Assembly (NCBI GenBank): GCA_020354025.1
Contig: CP070638.1
Location: 719,999-783,998, forward strand
Length of the DNA stretch: 64,000 nt
DNA from: Fidelibacterota bacterium
GTDB lineage: Bacteria > Fidelibacterota > Marinisomatia > SCGC-AAA003-L08 > TS1B11
Direction: 5' to 3'
Within the stretch, counting starts at the first letter, position 1; each line of letters starts with the position of its first letter. A model generated the notes under the pieces. That model was not told the DNA's origin and searched no databases. It worked only from the letters and a program-made list of their open reading frames with translations. A program made the position numbers and the translations under genes. Below, piece by piece: positions 24,670 through 35,477 of this stretch.

Positions 24670-26367
24670 TCAATATCCGGCCGCCCCGGATTCCCGGCGG
24701 GAGTCAGCCGCACCGAAATACCAGCCCGTTACCGGGTCAACGTAGATACAATGGGCTGCACCTATCGTGTCTTCCCTATACCGTACCTTATGTCCCATAC
24801 GCACCAGCCTCTTGCGGGTTTCCGGGCTGATACCTCTAGGCTCAGTTAAAATCTCATCGGGCTTCCACTGATGGTGAATTCGTGGCGCTTCCACCGCTGC
24901 ACCAAGGCCAAGGCCAAAATCTACGACATTGGAGATGATCTGAACCACAGTGGTGATTATTTTTCCTCCCCCAGGAGAACCCAGGACCATTAGAAGAGTA
25001 TCGTTCCGAGTAACGATGGTAGGGGTCATGGAGCTGAGCATGCGCTTGCCGGGTTCGATGGCGTTGGTCTGACCGCCAACCAATCCGAACATATTAGGAT
25101 AGCCGGGCTTGATGGAGAAATCATCCATCTCGTTATTCAGGAAAAAGCCAGCCCCTCTGACCACTTCCCCTGAACCGTAGCCCGAATTAAGAGTGGTGGT
25201 AACGGCCACAGCGTTGCCCCAGCGATCCACGACGCTGCAATGGGTGGTCTCCTCTGATTCCAGTAGCAGCTTCACATCCCCGTGCGAGACGTCCTTGCTC
25301 GCCGTGGCCCAGTTAGGCGACACATCCCGCCAGCGCCGCGCCGCATAGGTTTCGGAAATCAGTTTATCCACTGGAATGTTCACAAAATCGGCGTCGCCCA
25401 AGTAACGTGCCCGGTCGGCGTAGGCTCGGCGTTCGGCCTCCGCCATTAGGTGTATATGCTCGGCGGAATGAAACTCCAGCTGCGTAAAGTCCACCAACTC
25501 CAGCTGATTAAGGATCTGGGCCAGGACGATTCCACCCGACGATGGCGGACCCATGCTGATGATATGAGTATCACGATAATCGAATTCCACGGGCGGACGT
25601 TCCACCGCCTCATATTCGGCCAGGTCCTGCCTGGTGATAAGGCCACCTCGGAGCCTCATGTGCACGGCCAGCAGCCGGGCGGTCTCGCCAGTGTAGAACT
25701 CATCCGGACCCTGGACGGCGATCCGCCGCAGGGTGGCGGCCAGCTCCGGTTGCTGGAAAAGAGCATTGAGTCGCAGCGGACGGCCGTTGGGATAGAAGAT
25801 GCGCCTGGTTTCATCGAACCGGGTGAGGCGTTCCTCCCGATCCACCAGGTCCCGGTGCAGCTGATAGCCGACAGCAATACCGTTCTCGGCCAGCTCCACA
25901 GCCGGGGTAATTACGTCTTCCCAAGATAGACGGCCGTATTTAGCGTGCGCCAGCCCCAGCCCCCTTACCGACCCGGGAATACCGCTGGCCAGGATACCGG
26001 TGATGCTCAGGTCCTCGATGACATTGCCTTGCTCGTCGAGGTACATATCCCGTCTGGCGGCTGCGGGGGCTTTCTCCCGGTAGTCAATGGTTGTGGTCCG
26101 GCCGTCACTGAAGCGGATGACCATGAAGCCGCCGCCACCGATGTTACCGGCGCTTGGCAAAGTGACCGCCAGTGCGAAGCCCGTAGCCACGGCGGCATCA
26201 ATGGCATTCCCGCCCCGCCGAAGAATATCCCGACCCATCCGAGAGGCGACCAGGTTGCCCGATACCACCATGCCCCGACGCCCGACCGCGTCGGGTTGAC
26301 GGGCTTGGACTATCGGGATCAGAAGTCCGACAAGCAGGCAAAGTGTGAATATGCGCCTAATCTGCAT
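24670..26367 (-). CDS. ggt: Gamma-glutamyltransferase (glutathione hydrolase)
   Basis: 565 residues with a signal peptide ([16 protein letters not shown]). It is made as a precursor that cleaves itself before a catalytic Thr, here in [16 protein letters not shown]. The large-subunit segments [31 protein letters not shown] and GNIGGGGFM, and the small-subunit [16 protein letters not shown], are all present. Periplasmic role: breakdown of glutathione and gamma-glutamyl compounds. It overlaps the rnhB-yraN gene by 11 bases. Confidence 0.94.
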   Translation of the reverse strand: MQIRRIFTLCLLVGLLIPIVQARQPDAVGRRGMVVSGNLVASRMGRDILRRGGNAIDAAVATGFALAVTLPSAGNIGGGGFMVIRFSDGRTTTIDYREKAPAAARRDMYLDEQGNVIEDLSITGILASGIPGSVRGLGLAHAKYGRLSWEDVITPAVELAENGIAVGYQLHRDLVDREERLTRFDETRRIFYPNGRPLRLNALFQQPELAATLRRIAVQGPDEFYTGETARLLAVHMRLRGGLITRQDLAEYEAVERPPVEFDYRDTHIISMGPPSSGGIVLAQILNQLELVDFTQLEFHSAEHIHLMAEAERRAYADRARYLGDADFVNIPVDKLISETYAARRWRDVSPNWATASKDVSHGDVKLLLESEETTHCSVVDRWGNAVAVTTTLNSGYGSGEVVRGAGFFLNNEMDDFSIKPGYPNMFGLVGGQTNAIEPGKRMLSSMTPTIVTRNDTLLMVLGSPGGGKIITTVVQIISNVVDFGLGLGAAVEAPRIHHQWKPDEILTEPRGISPETRKRLVRMGHKVRYREDTIGAAHCIYVDPVTGWYFGAADSRRESGAAGY

Positions 26368-27310
26368 GAATGCCCTCAGGCCGATGCCTAATGTTTGGCC
26401 CGGCTTTGGTGAACTTCACCGATATTACGTCAAATCGTACCTCGGTGTCGATTTCTTTTTCAGCACAGTATTGTTGGGCGGCGGCCATTATCCGATCCCG
26501 CTTTTTAACACCTATCTGCTCTTCCGGTTCGCCCCATTCCCCTGTCCGATGAGGATTCGGCACTTGGGTTTTCACTTCACAGATGACCGTGATAGCTCCC
26601 CTTTCGGCCACAATGTCCAGCTCCCCCAGGTGGGGGGCATGGTAGTTCATGTCCCGGATAATGTAGCCGTTCTCAATAAGATAGGTTGCAGCCAGGCGCT
26701 CGCCCAGGCGCCCCAGGGAGTCACGGTCTTTCAGGTTGCGCCACAGCGGCAGGTGCTGCTTAACCGGCCGGAAAGACTGGCGGTGGATAGGACAGGCCCC
26801 GTGTTCGACCAGCGCCTGGAGGTGAGCCTTAGTGCCGTAGCCCTTGTGCCGGTCAAAGCCGTACTCCGGATAGACCTTGTGGTACTCGACCATGAGACGG
26901 TCGCGGTAGACCTTGGCGACGATTGAGGCGGCGCTGATGGACGGTACGGTCTCGTCGCCGTCAACGATGGTCTCCTGTGAGGGATGTTCCAGGTGTATGT
27001 TCTTGCCATCGATGAGCAGGTGATCCGGCCGTTGCTTGAGGGCATCCACTGCCCGCTGCATGGCGACCACGGTAGCCTGGAAGATGTTGCGGTTATCAAT
27101 CTCTGCCCGCTGGCACTCGCCGATCCCCACCGCCAAAGCCCGGTCCAAGAGCTCATCGTACAGGACCGCCCGACGCCTGGCAGTCAAACGCTTGGAGTCG
27201 ACCAGGCCTTCGATGGGGTGCTCCGGATCGAGGATCACTGCCGCCGCAACCACCGGTCCGGCCAGCGGGCCGCGACCGGCTTCGTCAATCCCGGCTAGCA
27301 GATGGGCCAT
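26357..27310 (-). CDS. rnhB: RNase HII fused to a YraN (UPF0102) nuclease-like domain
   Basis: 317 residues. Residues 1 to about 195 are RNase HII, which removes ribonucleotides from [18 protein letters not shown] near the start, [22 protein letters not shown] and [11 protein letters not shown]. The acidic metal ligands (D, E of GIDEAGRG; D of LIDGK) are present. From about 205 a complete YraN domain follows: [19 protein letters not shown], then [12 protein letters not shown] and VICEVKTQ, the PD-(D/E)xK-like core. The two are usually separate neighbouring genes. The chosen ATG at 27310 matches the family N-terminus; the frame opens 13 codons earlier. Confidence 0.92.
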   Translation of the reverse strand: MAHLLAGIDEAGRGPLAGPVVAAAVILDPEHPIEGLVDSKRLTARRRAVLYDELLDRALAVGIGECQRAEIDNRNIFQATVVAMQRAVDALKQRPDHLLIDGKNIHLEHPSQETIVDGDETVPSISAASIVAKVYRDRLMVEYHKVYPEYGFDRHKGYGTKAHLQALVEHGACPIHRQSFRPVKQHLPLWRNLKDRDSLGRLGERLAATYLIENGYIIRDMNYHAPHLGELDIVAERGAITVICEVKTQVPNPHRTGEWGEPEEQIGVKKRDRIMAAAQQYCAEKEIDTEVRFDVISVKFTKAGPNIRHRPEGIHAD

Positions 27311-27363
27311 GGATTGTCCATTATGTGCTGGTTTTTCTCGCCGCTGCAATCATCCGAACAGAC

Positions 27364-28239
27364 CTAATAATAGGTAATCGTACGCCGGATTACCACTCTA
27401 GGAACGAAGGTTGATTCCTCACTCCCTCCGGTCGTAAATCCCAGGGTAGTTCGCTGAGTCCAGTTGCCCTGCTCATCATACTCATATATGTAGACGAACT
27501 TCCGTTTGGGAACACCATCCTCATCCAGACTAGCCAACTCGGTCAGCTCTCCCCGATCGTTGTATGTATAGGTCCAGTGAAAATCGAGGCTGTCGGAAGC
27601 ACTATAGCGCTTCTGCTCCAGGAAGTCCCCACGATCATTATAGACAGTAATATTCCTTCCATCAAAATCGCCGTCGGCACTATTGCGTGTCCAGCTGGCA
27701 TACGTGCCTGAGGGGTCATCTACGTGTACATACCGCCGCTCGAGCCTGCCGTCGTGACCGTACAGGAACTGTTCATAGCGGTAGGGATGTTTGACGTCGA
27801 AGGCATAGCGCGAGCGGAGCTGGCTGCCCGACAGGTCATCGTCCAGGACCAGCCTGAATCCGAAGCTACGCGCAGGAGGGGCAACGTCACGGGACATGTC
27901 GACAGCTCCCGGACCGGGAGAATGCTGTTTCCATCCCGTGCTGTGGACCGTGTCGCGCCGAATTCCGATCCGGTTGCCCTGACGATCGTAGACAGCCGTA
28001 TCCGCCCTGGTGAGGCTGCTGTTCCCCAACGCTGAAACCGTCATTTCTTCGGCGACCACCCTTCTAACGGGACCGTTGAGGGACGTTCGGTACTGGTATA
28101 TCCCGGGCATAGCGTGGGGCAAGTCCTGCTTAATACCCAATCCCATCAGAAGGACACCCACCGTCCCCAGACCGAACAGTATAAGGGCCACGCTGCCCAG
28201 ATAATAAAGCAGGCCTTTTATATCTGGAGGCTCTACCAC
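27364..28239 (-). CDS. Membrane-anchored hypothetical protein with YD-like repeats
   Basis: 291 residues. One N-terminal helix (LYYLGSVALILFGLGTVGVLLM) is followed by an extracytoplasmic part with irregular YxxxG-type repeats: VYDRQGNRIGI, VYNDRGDFLEQKRY, TYNDRGELTELAS, EYDEQGNWTQRT. These resemble the strands of RHS/YD repeat and antitoxin-like wedge proteins, but the number is small and there is no toxin tail. Function unknown. It lies between the MBL-fold gene and the RNase HII fusion on the same strand. Confidence 0.6.
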   Translation of the reverse strand: MVEPPDIKGLLYYLGSVALILFGLGTVGVLLMGLGIKQDLPHAMPGIYQYRTSLNGPVRRVVAEEMTVSALGNSSLTRADTAVYDRQGNRIGIRRDTVHSTGWKQHSPGPGAVDMSRDVAPPARSFGFRLVLDDDLSGSQLRSRYAFDVKHPYRYEQFLYGHDGRLERRYVHVDDPSGTYASWTRNSADGDFDGRNITVYNDRGDFLEQKRYSASDSLDFHWTYTYNDRGELTELASLDEDGVPKRKFVYIYEYDEQGNWTQRTTLGFTTGGSEESTFVPRVVIRRTITYY

Positions 28240-28283
28240 TCATCTGTCAATTGTTGGCGGGGGGATAAAGTTCCTAGCTCACC

Positions 28284-28913
28284 TTATTGGTCAGATTTCC
28301 CTTCCAGTGCCTTCTGGATCGCCTGGCCACAGCCGATCAGGCACGGAACTCCGTGGGCCGGGCAGAGGATTTCCACCTGCAGTTGAGCCAACCGGTGGGC
28401 ACTTTCACGGGCAAGGGCAGGATCATCCAGGTACTCGTCGGGCAGGAGCTGGAACGGTCCATCGGTATCCCTGACGAGCAAATCGCCGCAAAACAAGGCG
28501 CCTGATCCCCCTTCGGTCTCCATGAGCAGGGCAAAGCTGTTGCCAAGGCCGTGTACCTGGATGGCCTTGAATCCGCCGGGCAGGGAATCTCCATCCCGAT
28601 AGGATTCGTCCGGTTCTTCTTCCAGATCGACAGCACCCTCAGGGACATAGACTGGCACTCCCAAGGCCTTGCGGTAGCGCCAAGCCGAGCGTTGGTGCTG
28701 ACCCCCGGTGAGGCAGATAGCCGCCACTTTGCCAATCTCCGCTAGAGCTTCCTCGGCAAGGGGCAGGGGATCGATCAATACCTTCCCATCGGACGTCAGC
28801 ACGGCATAGGCGTCACTACGGTAGTCGCCGATGCGGTCATCAAGAACAGACCAATGATAGAGCCAGGGATTGAGCAGCTGGATACGGTCAGCCCTGGCTT
28901 TCGGTTCGGACAT
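28284..28913 (-). CDS. Metallo-beta-lactamase-fold protein with degenerate metal motif
   Basis: 209 residues with MBL-superfamily features: an N-terminal strand pair (SDAYAVLTSDGKVLIDPLP), GSGALFCGDLLV in place of the GDxL segment, and CPAHG near the end. Where HxHxDH should be, the sequence reads LTGGQHQRSAW, so most zinc ligands of motif 2 are missing. It is probably a divergent or non-hydrolytic member. No signal peptide. It lies between the YD-like protein and comEC. Confidence 0.6.
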   Translation of the reverse strand: MSEPKARADRIQLLNPWLYHWSVLDDRIGDYRSDAYAVLTSDGKVLIDPLPLAEEALAEIGKVAAICLTGGQHQRSAWRYRKALGVPVYVPEGAVDLEEEPDESYRDGDSLPGGFKAIQVHGLGNSFALLMETEGGSGALFCGDLLVRDTDGPFQLLPDEYLDDPALARESAHRLAQLQVEILCPAHGVPCLIGCGQAIQKALEGKSDQ

Positions 28914-29036
28914 AGTGCATCTCCATATTTAACTTATAATTATCACGGCAGGAATCCAGAATCCTTACCAGTCGTCGACAAAGTTACCAGCCCTCGGGCA
29001 GCAGGTCGAGGGTAAAGTGGTCATCACCAGATCCCG

Positions 29037-31331
29037 TTAGCGCCAGTCCGTCACGTGCCACTGCTCCCCATTCGACCGCAGCACCAGAGCCCCGTCGCGG
29101 TCGGTGCGGTGGACCACCTGGGCGATCTGTGTCAGGCGAGCCATCACCTCCTCTGACGGATGGTGAAAAATGTTGCTCTCCCCTACAGAGACTATTGCCC
29201 CGGTCGGGCGACAGGCTTCCAGAAAGGCTAGAGTGCTGCTGGTGCCGGAACCGTGGTGCCCCACTTTCAGCCAGTCGGTCTGTAGGAAGTCGTCATAGGT
29301 CAGCAAGCGCAGTTCCACAAACCGATCAGCATCCCCCATCAGCAGCAGGGATGTCGAGCCGTAGCGCACCTTGAGCACCAGCGAGGCGTTGTTCACCTCA
29401 AGCACATCCGCCAGCAACAGGGAGTCGGGAGAAAGAACAAAGACATCAACCGCGCCCAGCGATACCACCTCCCCAGTGGTCAACCGGCGGACCGGTATCT
29501 CCAGTGAATCGGCCAGATCCTTGAGCCGGTCGTAAAGCATAGCGCTATGCCGGTTGGGAGTATCCCAGATTTCAGCTATGCGCAGGTGTTTCAGCAGGTA
29601 TAGGAAGCCTCCCATGTGGTCCGCCTGGGGGTGGCTGATGACGGCTACATCTAGGCGGCTCACACCCTGCCCGCGGAGATAGGGTGTCACCACCTGCTCG
29701 CCGCGATCAAACCAGGGATTCCGCATACCAGCGTCAACCAGCACATGACGGCCGTCGGGCAGGGCCAGGTGGATGGCGTCCCCCTGCCCCACATCAAGAA
29801 CGGTCACCTGCAAGACACGGTCAGCCAGTGCGGAGCGCCACACCAGCAGGTTGGCCATTACCAGCACGATTACCGCAAGTCGCAGGCGAAACCGGGGGCG
29901 TCCAGGTCGGAAGAAATAAGGAATGGCGATAATGCCCGCCACTAGGATCACCAGAGCGACCGGTCCAGGATGCCCGATAATCAACTGGGTATATGGCAGC
30001 CGGGAAAGCTGGTCAACCGACAACTGGATAACTGTCAGGGACAGCCAAGCAGCGTTGGCGAATATGGTACCCAGTCCTTCCCATATCACAGCAGTCAATA
30101 TTGCTGCCAATTCCCCGATGACAGCCAACCCTGCCAGAGGAATAATCATCAAATTGGCCAACAGCACATAGACGGACGCAGTATGGAATACGGACAAAAT
30201 GACCGGCAAGGTCCCCAGCTGAGCGCCCAGACCCACCAGGAACAGGTCGAGCGTGTAGCGCAAGGGTCGCCGGTGATATATCCACTCACCAGCTATAGTG
30301 CTACTGATCCATGCACGAAATTGGGGATAGACATACAGGATACCCGCAACGGCCGCGAACGAGAGCTGGAAGCTAGCCGTGAATAGGCTACGGGGATGAA
30401 TCAGCAGGCTGATGATAGCCGCCGCTCCCAGCAGGTTCCACCCACCAGGCTGGCGCTCCAGGGACCGTCCCCAGGCATACAGGAAGGCCATGATACTCGC
30501 CCGCACGACGCTGGGAGGCGCGCCCGTCAGAAAGACATAACCTAAGAGTCCGATGCCAACCACAATGAAACGCCTATTACCGGGGACAGGCAGCAGCCGT
30601 ACCAGCGCCATGAGAACCAGAACAACATACCCCACATGCAGCCCTGACACGGCCAGGATGTGCCCGATCCCCAGGACGTTAATCCGGTTGCGGAAATCGT
30701 CATCCAGGCCGCTCTTGTCGCCCAGCAACAGTCCCATTGCCAGACCTTTCTGCGGTTGGCCCAGCCAGGTCTCCATCCGATCAGCTATCTGCTGCCTGAT
30801 GAGCGCTACCACCCGCCCCAAGTGAAAAGAGCTTCCCGGCTCCACATCCAGCACCATCACCGGGTCATCAATAAGTACATCCACACCACGCGCCCACAGG
30901 TAATAGCGATAATCAAAGCCGTTGGGATTGCGCCGCCCGTCGGGCCATTCGAGCCGGGATTGGAGAGTGAGTGTATCACCAGGCATTACGGCCTTGTCCC
31001 CGGCAGAGGGTAACTCCTGACCTTCGTAAATCCGCCATAGGCCGCGCCGGATAAGGAGTGAATCATGCAGACCGGCAATGAGATTAAGGGTAATATCGGT
31101 CCGGTCTTCCCTATACCGTACATCCCGGACAACACCCTGGAAAAGGTATTGTCGGGAGGAATCGAGTTCACGTAGTTCATCCAGCTGGCTGCGTTCCGGT
31201 GCTAGCCATCCTCCCAAGGCGAGGACCACCACCATCAAAGCGCCATCATAGCTCCGAGAAACGATCATCCCAATCACAGCGATACCCACCCATAGCCCCC
31301 ATGGCAGGTGACTGAGGTGTCCCAGCACCAT
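29037..31331 (-). CDS. comEC: ComEC/Rec2 DNA-uptake channel
   Basis: 764 residues. It forms the inner-membrane channel for single-stranded DNA in natural transformation. N-terminal helices and an OB-like domain precede the Competence domain, with GIGHILAVSGLHVGYVVL as its marker. Several helices follow and then a C-terminal MBL-type nuclease domain: QGDAIHLALPDGRHVLVDAG, ISHPQADHMGGFLYL and WLKVGHHGSGTSSTL. All three zinc-motif segments are intact. Other com genes are not in the window. Confidence 0.93.
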   Translation of the reverse strand: MVLGHLSHLPWGLWVGIAVIGMIVSRSYDGALMVVVLALGGWLAPERSQLDELRELDSSRQYLFQGVVRDVRYREDRTDITLNLIAGLHDSLLIRRGLWRIYEGQELPSAGDKAVMPGDTLTLQSRLEWPDGRRNPNGFDYRYYLWARGVDVLIDDPVMVLDVEPGSSFHLGRVVALIRQQIADRMETWLGQPQKGLAMGLLLGDKSGLDDDFRNRINVLGIGHILAVSGLHVGYVVLVLMALVRLLPVPGNRRFIVVGIGLLGYVFLTGAPPSVVRASIMAFLYAWGRSLERQPGGWNLLGAAAIISLLIHPRSLFTASFQLSFAAVAGILYVYPQFRAWISSTIAGEWIYHRRPLRYTLDLFLVGLGAQLGTLPVILSVFHTASVYVLLANLMIIPLAGLAVIGELAAILTAVIWEGLGTIFANAAWLSLTVIQLSVDQLSRLPYTQLIIGHPGPVALVILVAGIIAIPYFFRPGRPRFRLRLAVIVLVMANLLVWRSALADRVLQVTVLDVGQGDAIHLALPDGRHVLVDAGMRNPWFDRGEQVVTPYLRGQGVSRLDVAVISHPQADHMGGFLYLLKHLRIAEIWDTPNRHSAMLYDRLKDLADSLEIPVRRLTTGEVVSLGAVDVFVLSPDSLLLADVLEVNNASLVLKVRYGSTSLLLMGDADRFVELRLLTYDDFLQTDWLKVGHHGSGTSSTLAFLEACRPTGAIVSVGESNIFHHPSEEVMARLTQIAQVVHRTDRDGALVLRSNGEQWHVTDWR

Positions 31332-31480
31332 TCCCGCTATAAATGCGAGGGCTATGGGAAGTAGAGGCTGCTGGCGGAAAAGAGGAAGATCCCTACCTGC
31401 AGAACTTCGGGTTTGTCCTTGTTGGGGAAAGAGATCCGGCAGATCCGGCTCAGGATGGCGGGGGAATACCAGCCCCAGGC

Positions 31481-31948
31481 TTATTTTCCTTCCAATGCCT
31501 TACGACGCTCTCGCAGCAGCAGAAAATCGGCCCGTTCATGGTTACCATCCTCCCGCAGAACGATGATGCGGATGGCCTCAGGGACCGGTATGAGGATGTT
31601 ATCGGAATCGGTGTAAAACACGTCCAGGAGCTTGCGGAGCATGTTAAAGTCATACTTTAAGTTGCGGGCATAATACTCCCTTCGCTCCGATTTATAGCGA
31701 TCAACGCTTGCGGGGGTTCTTTCAACAGGTTTCCGGAGGGGATGATCCCTTTCGGCTTGCCGGAAGATGGCGTCATTGGCCTTGAGCCCGGCATAAAATC
31801 CTCCCAGGTAGGCGATCTTTCGGTCTCCCTCCCAGCGGGTCCAGGTCCTGCCGGTGATGTCCCGCTGGGCCAGGAGAGAGGCAGGCAATCCCAGCATGAC
31901 CAGCAGGATCATAGTCAGCTGCATGTACCACCTGGATTTAATGGCCAT
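31481..31948 (-). CDS. Secreted hypothetical protein
   Basis: 155 residues with a signal peptide (LTMILLVMLGLPASLLAQ). The mature part is basic and helical, with TWTRWEGDRKIAYLGGFYAGLKANDAIF and LREDGNHERADFLLLRERRKALEG at the end. I do not recognise a family. The start overlaps the end of the NAD synthetase gene by 11 bases; a second Met at codon 9 is an alternative start. Confidence 0.6.
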   Translation of the reverse strand: MAIKSRWYMQLTMILLVMLGLPASLLAQRDITGRTWTRWEGDRKIAYLGGFYAGLKANDAIFRQAERDHPLRKPVERTPASVDRYKSERREYYARNLKYDFNMLRKLLDVFYTDSDNILIPVPEAIRIIVLREDGNHERADFLLLRERRKALEGK

Positions 31949-33563
31949 ACCGGTTCACAATCGGATAGCGCCGTCCCACACCGAAGGCCTTACCCGTCAC
32001 CCTGATGCTGGGGGCAGCCTGCCGCCGCTTGTACTCGGCCTTGACTATCAGGGCGCGAATTTCGGTAACAAGCAGTGGGTTGTACCCCTTGTCGACAAGT
32101 TCCTCATCGGTAGCCCGGTTAAGGATCAGCTCGTCTACCAGGGGACTCACGACCTCGTAGTCGAACGGGTCAACCTGCCCGGGGGCCAGCTCGGCGCTGG
32201 GAACCTTATCCAGGACGGTCTGGGGAATCACCTCTTGTTCTTCTCTATCGTTTATGTAGCGGGCTAATCCATAGACATCGCTCTTAGAGACGTCCCCGAT
32301 AGGCGCCAATGTCCCAGCCATATCGCCATAGAGCGTGGCATATCCCAGTGCGACTTCGGTCTTGTTTCCAGCGGTCAGGAGCAAGGCCTCACGCTTATTG
32401 GCTATCGTCATCAGGAGCGTTCCCCGGATACGGGCCTGGAGGTTCTCCTCGGCCACCCCCGACTCTGTTCCCTGGAAAAACGGCTCCAGCATATCCTGCA
32501 TTTCCCGGCGCAGGGGCTCAATGGGCAACACCTCGAAGCGGATACCCAGGTTCTGGGCTACCGTACGGGCGTCCATTTCACTCCGGCTGGAGCTGTAAAC
32601 AGCAGGCATGGTAAGAGCGATCACCTGCTCAGATCCCAGCGCCTGTACTGCCAGGGCTGCCACCACGCTGGAATCCACACCCCCACTGAGGCCCACTAAC
32701 GCCTCACGGTGCCCCGTTTTGCGGAAATAGTCCCGAATACCCAGGACAATGGCATCGTTTAGCTCTTCAACTCTGGAAAGAGTAGTGGCAGGAGCAGTGG
32801 CAGTCATAGTATCCAGCGGGAAGGGTATATATATCAGGTCTTCCTTAAAAGCTGCGGCGGAGCTGACCAACTGGCCGGATTCGTCACAGGCCAGGGAGTG
32901 CCCGTCGAAGACCAGTTCATCCTGTCCGCCAACCAGGTTGCAGTAGAGGTACGGTTTTTTCAACGACCGGACTTTTTCCACGATGAGCTCCCGCCGCCGA
33001 GGATCACGGTCAACCCGGAAAGGGGAGGCGCTGATATTGACGAACAGGTCTACTCCCTGCTCGACTAGGACGTCACAGACCTTGATATCGTAAGCCCGAT
33101 CCCACAAGTCCTCACATATGTGCAGCCCCGTCCTCAGAGCGTCACCTGTGGACAGGGTAAGGGCAACCGGCTCGATTTTGTCCGCCGGCGTAAAATATCG
33201 GTCCTCGTCAAATACGTCGTATGTGGGTAGCAGGGATTTATCGCGGTAAGCGTGGATTTGGGCATTATGGAGGACCACCGCCGTATTATAGAGTTTCCCT
33301 CCCTTCTGGCGCACGGTGCCGACGATTACCCACTGATCGCTGACATCTCCGGCCAGCGCATCCAAGGCTACTTGTAAGTCCGTCAGGAAAGCTTTCTCGA
33401 AGAGCAGGTCCTGGGCCGGGTAGCCGGGCAGCGCACATTCGGGGAATATCACCACCTCCGCCTGATCCCCCACTTGAGTCAGGATGCGGCGGTGCAGATC
33501 CAGATTACCCTGTATATCCCCGACAGTGGGATTTATCTGGGCCAGGGCGATCATAAGTGGCAT
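31938..33563 (-). CDS. nadE: Glutamine-dependent NAD+ synthetase
   Basis: 541 residues, two domains. The N-terminal nitrilase-type glutaminase has the triad Glu in FPECALPGYPAQDL, Lys in RDKSLLPTYDVFDEDRYF and Cys in ICEDLWD. The C-terminal synthetase has the PP-loop LVGLSGGVDSSVVAALAV, AGNKTEVALGYATLYGDMAG and GDVSKSDVYGLARY. It makes NAD+ from nicotinate adenine dinucleotide with glutamine as ammonia donor, the last step of NAD synthesis. It lies 33 bases after asnS. Confidence 0.95.
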   Translation of the reverse strand: MPLMIALAQINPTVGDIQGNLDLHRRILTQVGDQAEVVIFPECALPGYPAQDLLFEKAFLTDLQVALDALAGDVSDQWVIVGTVRQKGGKLYNTAVVLHNAQIHAYRDKSLLPTYDVFDEDRYFTPADKIEPVALTLSTGDALRTGLHICEDLWDRAYDIKVCDVLVEQGVDLFVNISASPFRVDRDPRRRELIVEKVRSLKKPYLYCNLVGGQDELVFDGHSLACDESGQLVSSAAAFKEDLIYIPFPLDTMTATAPATTLSRVEELNDAIVLGIRDYFRKTGHREALVGLSGGVDSSVVAALAVQALGSEQVIALTMPAVYSSSRSEMDARTVAQNLGIRFEVLPIEPLRREMQDMLEPFFQGTESGVAEENLQARIRGTLLMTIANKREALLLTAGNKTEVALGYATLYGDMAGTLAPIGDVSKSDVYGLARYINDREEQEVIPQTVLDKVPSAELAPGQVDPFDYEVVSPLVDELILNRATDEELVDKGYNPLLVTEIRALIVKAEYKRRQAAPSIRVTGKAFGVGRRYPIVNRYGH

Positions 33564-33596
33564 GGATCAGGGTCTTCCGGTCAATGCCCTTGCCTG

Positions 33597-34892
33597 TCAG
33601 GGCTCCAGCCGGGTGAGCGTGCGAGGGTAGGGGATAGTCTCCCTCAGGTGGGGCACTCCGCAAATCCAACCCACCACCCGCTCGATGCCCATCCCAAAGC
33701 CTGAGTGGGGTACCGAACCATAGCGCCGCAGATCCAGATACCACTGATAGTCCTCCAGCGGGAGGTCGTTCTGCTTGATGAGCGTGGTGAGGGTATCCAG
33801 ATCATCTTCCCGTTGACCGCCGCCCACGATCTCGCCGTAGCCTTCGGGTGCCAGGATGTCCACGCCCAGAGCCAGGCGCTCGTCATCCGGATCACGCTTC
33901 ATGTAAAAGGCTTTGATCGCAGCTGGAAAGCGATGAATGATGAGAGGCTGCTCGAAGTTCTCGCTGAGGATGGTCTCGTCACCGCCGCCGAAATCTCCGC
34001 CCCATTGGAAATCAATCCCTGCCTTTTGCAGCATATCCACAGCCTCAGTATAGCTCACCCGCGGGAAGGGTGTACCAATGACCTCCAAGCGGCTCACGTC
34101 CCGTTCCAGGACATCCAGCTGCTCCATCCTGGTTTCCAGAACCCGGCTTACGATGTAGGCCACCAGCTGCTCGGCCCATTCGATATTGCCATCCAGATCA
34201 CAGTAGGCCATTTCCGGTTCCACCATCCAGAACTCGGTAAGGTGGCGGCGAGTCTTACTTTTCTCGGCTCGGAAAGTCGGGCCGAAGCAGTAGACCTTTT
34301 TCAAAGCAATGGCATTAGCTTCGTTGTAGAGCTGGCCACTCTGAGTCAGGTAAGCCGACCGACCAAAGTAGTCGATGGCGAAGAGGGTGGTGGTACCCTC
34401 AACGGCGTTGGGAGTGATGATCGGAGTATCCACCAGCACAAAGTCGTTGTTGTCAAGGAAGTCCCGGCAGGCGCGAATGACCTCATGCCGAACCAGCATG
34501 ATAGCGTGCTGCCGCCGGCTGCGCAGCCAGAGGTGTCGATGATCCATGAGAAACGCCGTACCGTGTTCCTTAGGAGCAATGGGATAATCCTGAGCCACGT
34601 GGTGCACGTCCAAGCCGTTTACCAGCAGCTCGTACCCACCAGGGGCCCGCTTGTCCTCCCGTACTTCACCCCGAACAGTGACGGCTGATTCCTGGGTGAG
34701 TGTCTCGAAGGTTCCGAACAGCTCCCCCGATACATCATCTGTAGATATGACGCTCTGCACAATGCCGGTCCCGTCGCGAAGCATTAGAAAGCCAATCTTG
34801 CCGCTGGAACGCGTATTATAAACCCACCCCTGTAGCTCTACGCTCTGCCCAGCAAATTCACTCAGCCGCTGAATGGTCGTTAATGATCCCAT
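33597..34892 (-). CDS. asnS: Asparaginyl-tRNA synthetase
   Basis: 431 residues, class IIb synthetase. The N-terminal OB fold binds the anticodon ([24 protein letters not shown]). Motif 2 is in [21 protein letters not shown] and motif 3 is [15 protein letters not shown]. The ending [12 protein letters not shown] marks it as AsnRS rather than AspRS. AspRS and LysRS would be longer or lack this ending. Upstream is lptE after 30 bases; nadE follows. Confidence 0.95.
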   Translation of the reverse strand: MGSLTTIQRLSEFAGQSVELQGWVYNTRSSGKIGFLMLRDGTGIVQSVISTDDVSGELFGTFETLTQESAVTVRGEVREDKRAPGGYELLVNGLDVHHVAQDYPIAPKEHGTAFLMDHRHLWLRSRRQHAIMLVRHEVIRACRDFLDNNDFVLVDTPIITPNAVEGTTTLFAIDYFGRSAYLTQSGQLYNEANAIALKKVYCFGPTFRAEKSKTRRHLTEFWMVEPEMAYCDLDGNIEWAEQLVAYIVSRVLETRMEQLDVLERDVSRLEVIGTPFPRVSYTEAVDMLQKAGIDFQWGGDFGGGDETILSENFEQPLIIHRFPAAIKAFYMKRDPDDERLALGVDILAPEGYGEIVGGGQREDDLDTLTTLIKQNDLPLEDYQWYLDLRRYGSVPHSGFGMGIERVVGWICGVPHLRETIPYPRTLTRLEP

Positions 34893-34922
34893 GATCTCCT
34901 TAATAGTGCATCCTTTATCGTT

Positions 34923-35477
34923 TTACCACGTTGAAACTACTTCGTTGAGAATGTCTTCTGAAATCTTCCGGATGGCCGTCCGCAGAGCAAACTCCCGAGG
35001 ATCACCGAACTCGTCATCCTCATCAACCTGGCCATCCTGATCGTTGTCAATATTGTCACTCTCGATATTCCCGCCAGGGGGATAGTAGCCGAAGCCTGAG
35101 AAGGACTTCTCGAACAGGGGCCGGTTACGGATCAGGTCGTACCAGATAACCCGGGTGGTAACGTTGATCTGCCATTCTTCCACGGTCTCTTCAGCGGTAT
35201 AGGTAGCCGGCCTGTCTGTAACGCGGATGACGGTGATCTGGAGGTCGCTATCGGCTTGGTCCTGGTCGGTTACGCGGAGCACGTTCTCATCGACGAATAA
35301 GTCTGTCACCAGCTCACTAGCCACATCGGTGGCTTCGAATTCCGCGGTCTGATTTACCACCGTAGCAATGGCGATACTGTTGATGTGGATCGGGAGGTTC
35401 CCCCGGAACGAGTAAATGCCGCAGCCGGCCAGCAGTAGGGCAACCCCTGCCAGAATGCTATTTCTTCTCCAGTCCAT
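34923..35477 (-). CDS. lptE: LptE-like LPS-assembly lipoprotein
   Basis: 184 residues. The signal peptide ends in LLAGC, and the start of the mature part, GIYSFRGNLPIHINSIAI, is the pattern of the FCB-type LptE that plugs LptD in the outer membrane. The last 60 residues include an Asp-rich insert (DNIDNDQDGQVDEDDEF). The start overlaps the sigma-54 activator gene by 20 bases; this gene order recurs in Bacteroidetes-like genomes. Confidence 0.8.
   Translation of the reverse strand: MDWRRNSILAGVALLLAGCGIYSFRGNLPIHINSIAIATVVNQTAEFEATDVASELVTDLFVDENVLRVTDQDQADSDLQITVIRVTDRPATYTAEETVEEWQINVTTRVIWYDLIRNRPLFEKSFSGFGYYPPGGNIESDNIDNDQDGQVDEDDEFGDPREFALRTAIRKISEDILNEVVSTW

Noticed and set aside
33705-34688. 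327-codon open frame antisense to asnS
   Set aside because: Lies wholly within the AsnRS gene, no recognisable protein, and AsnRS is full length.
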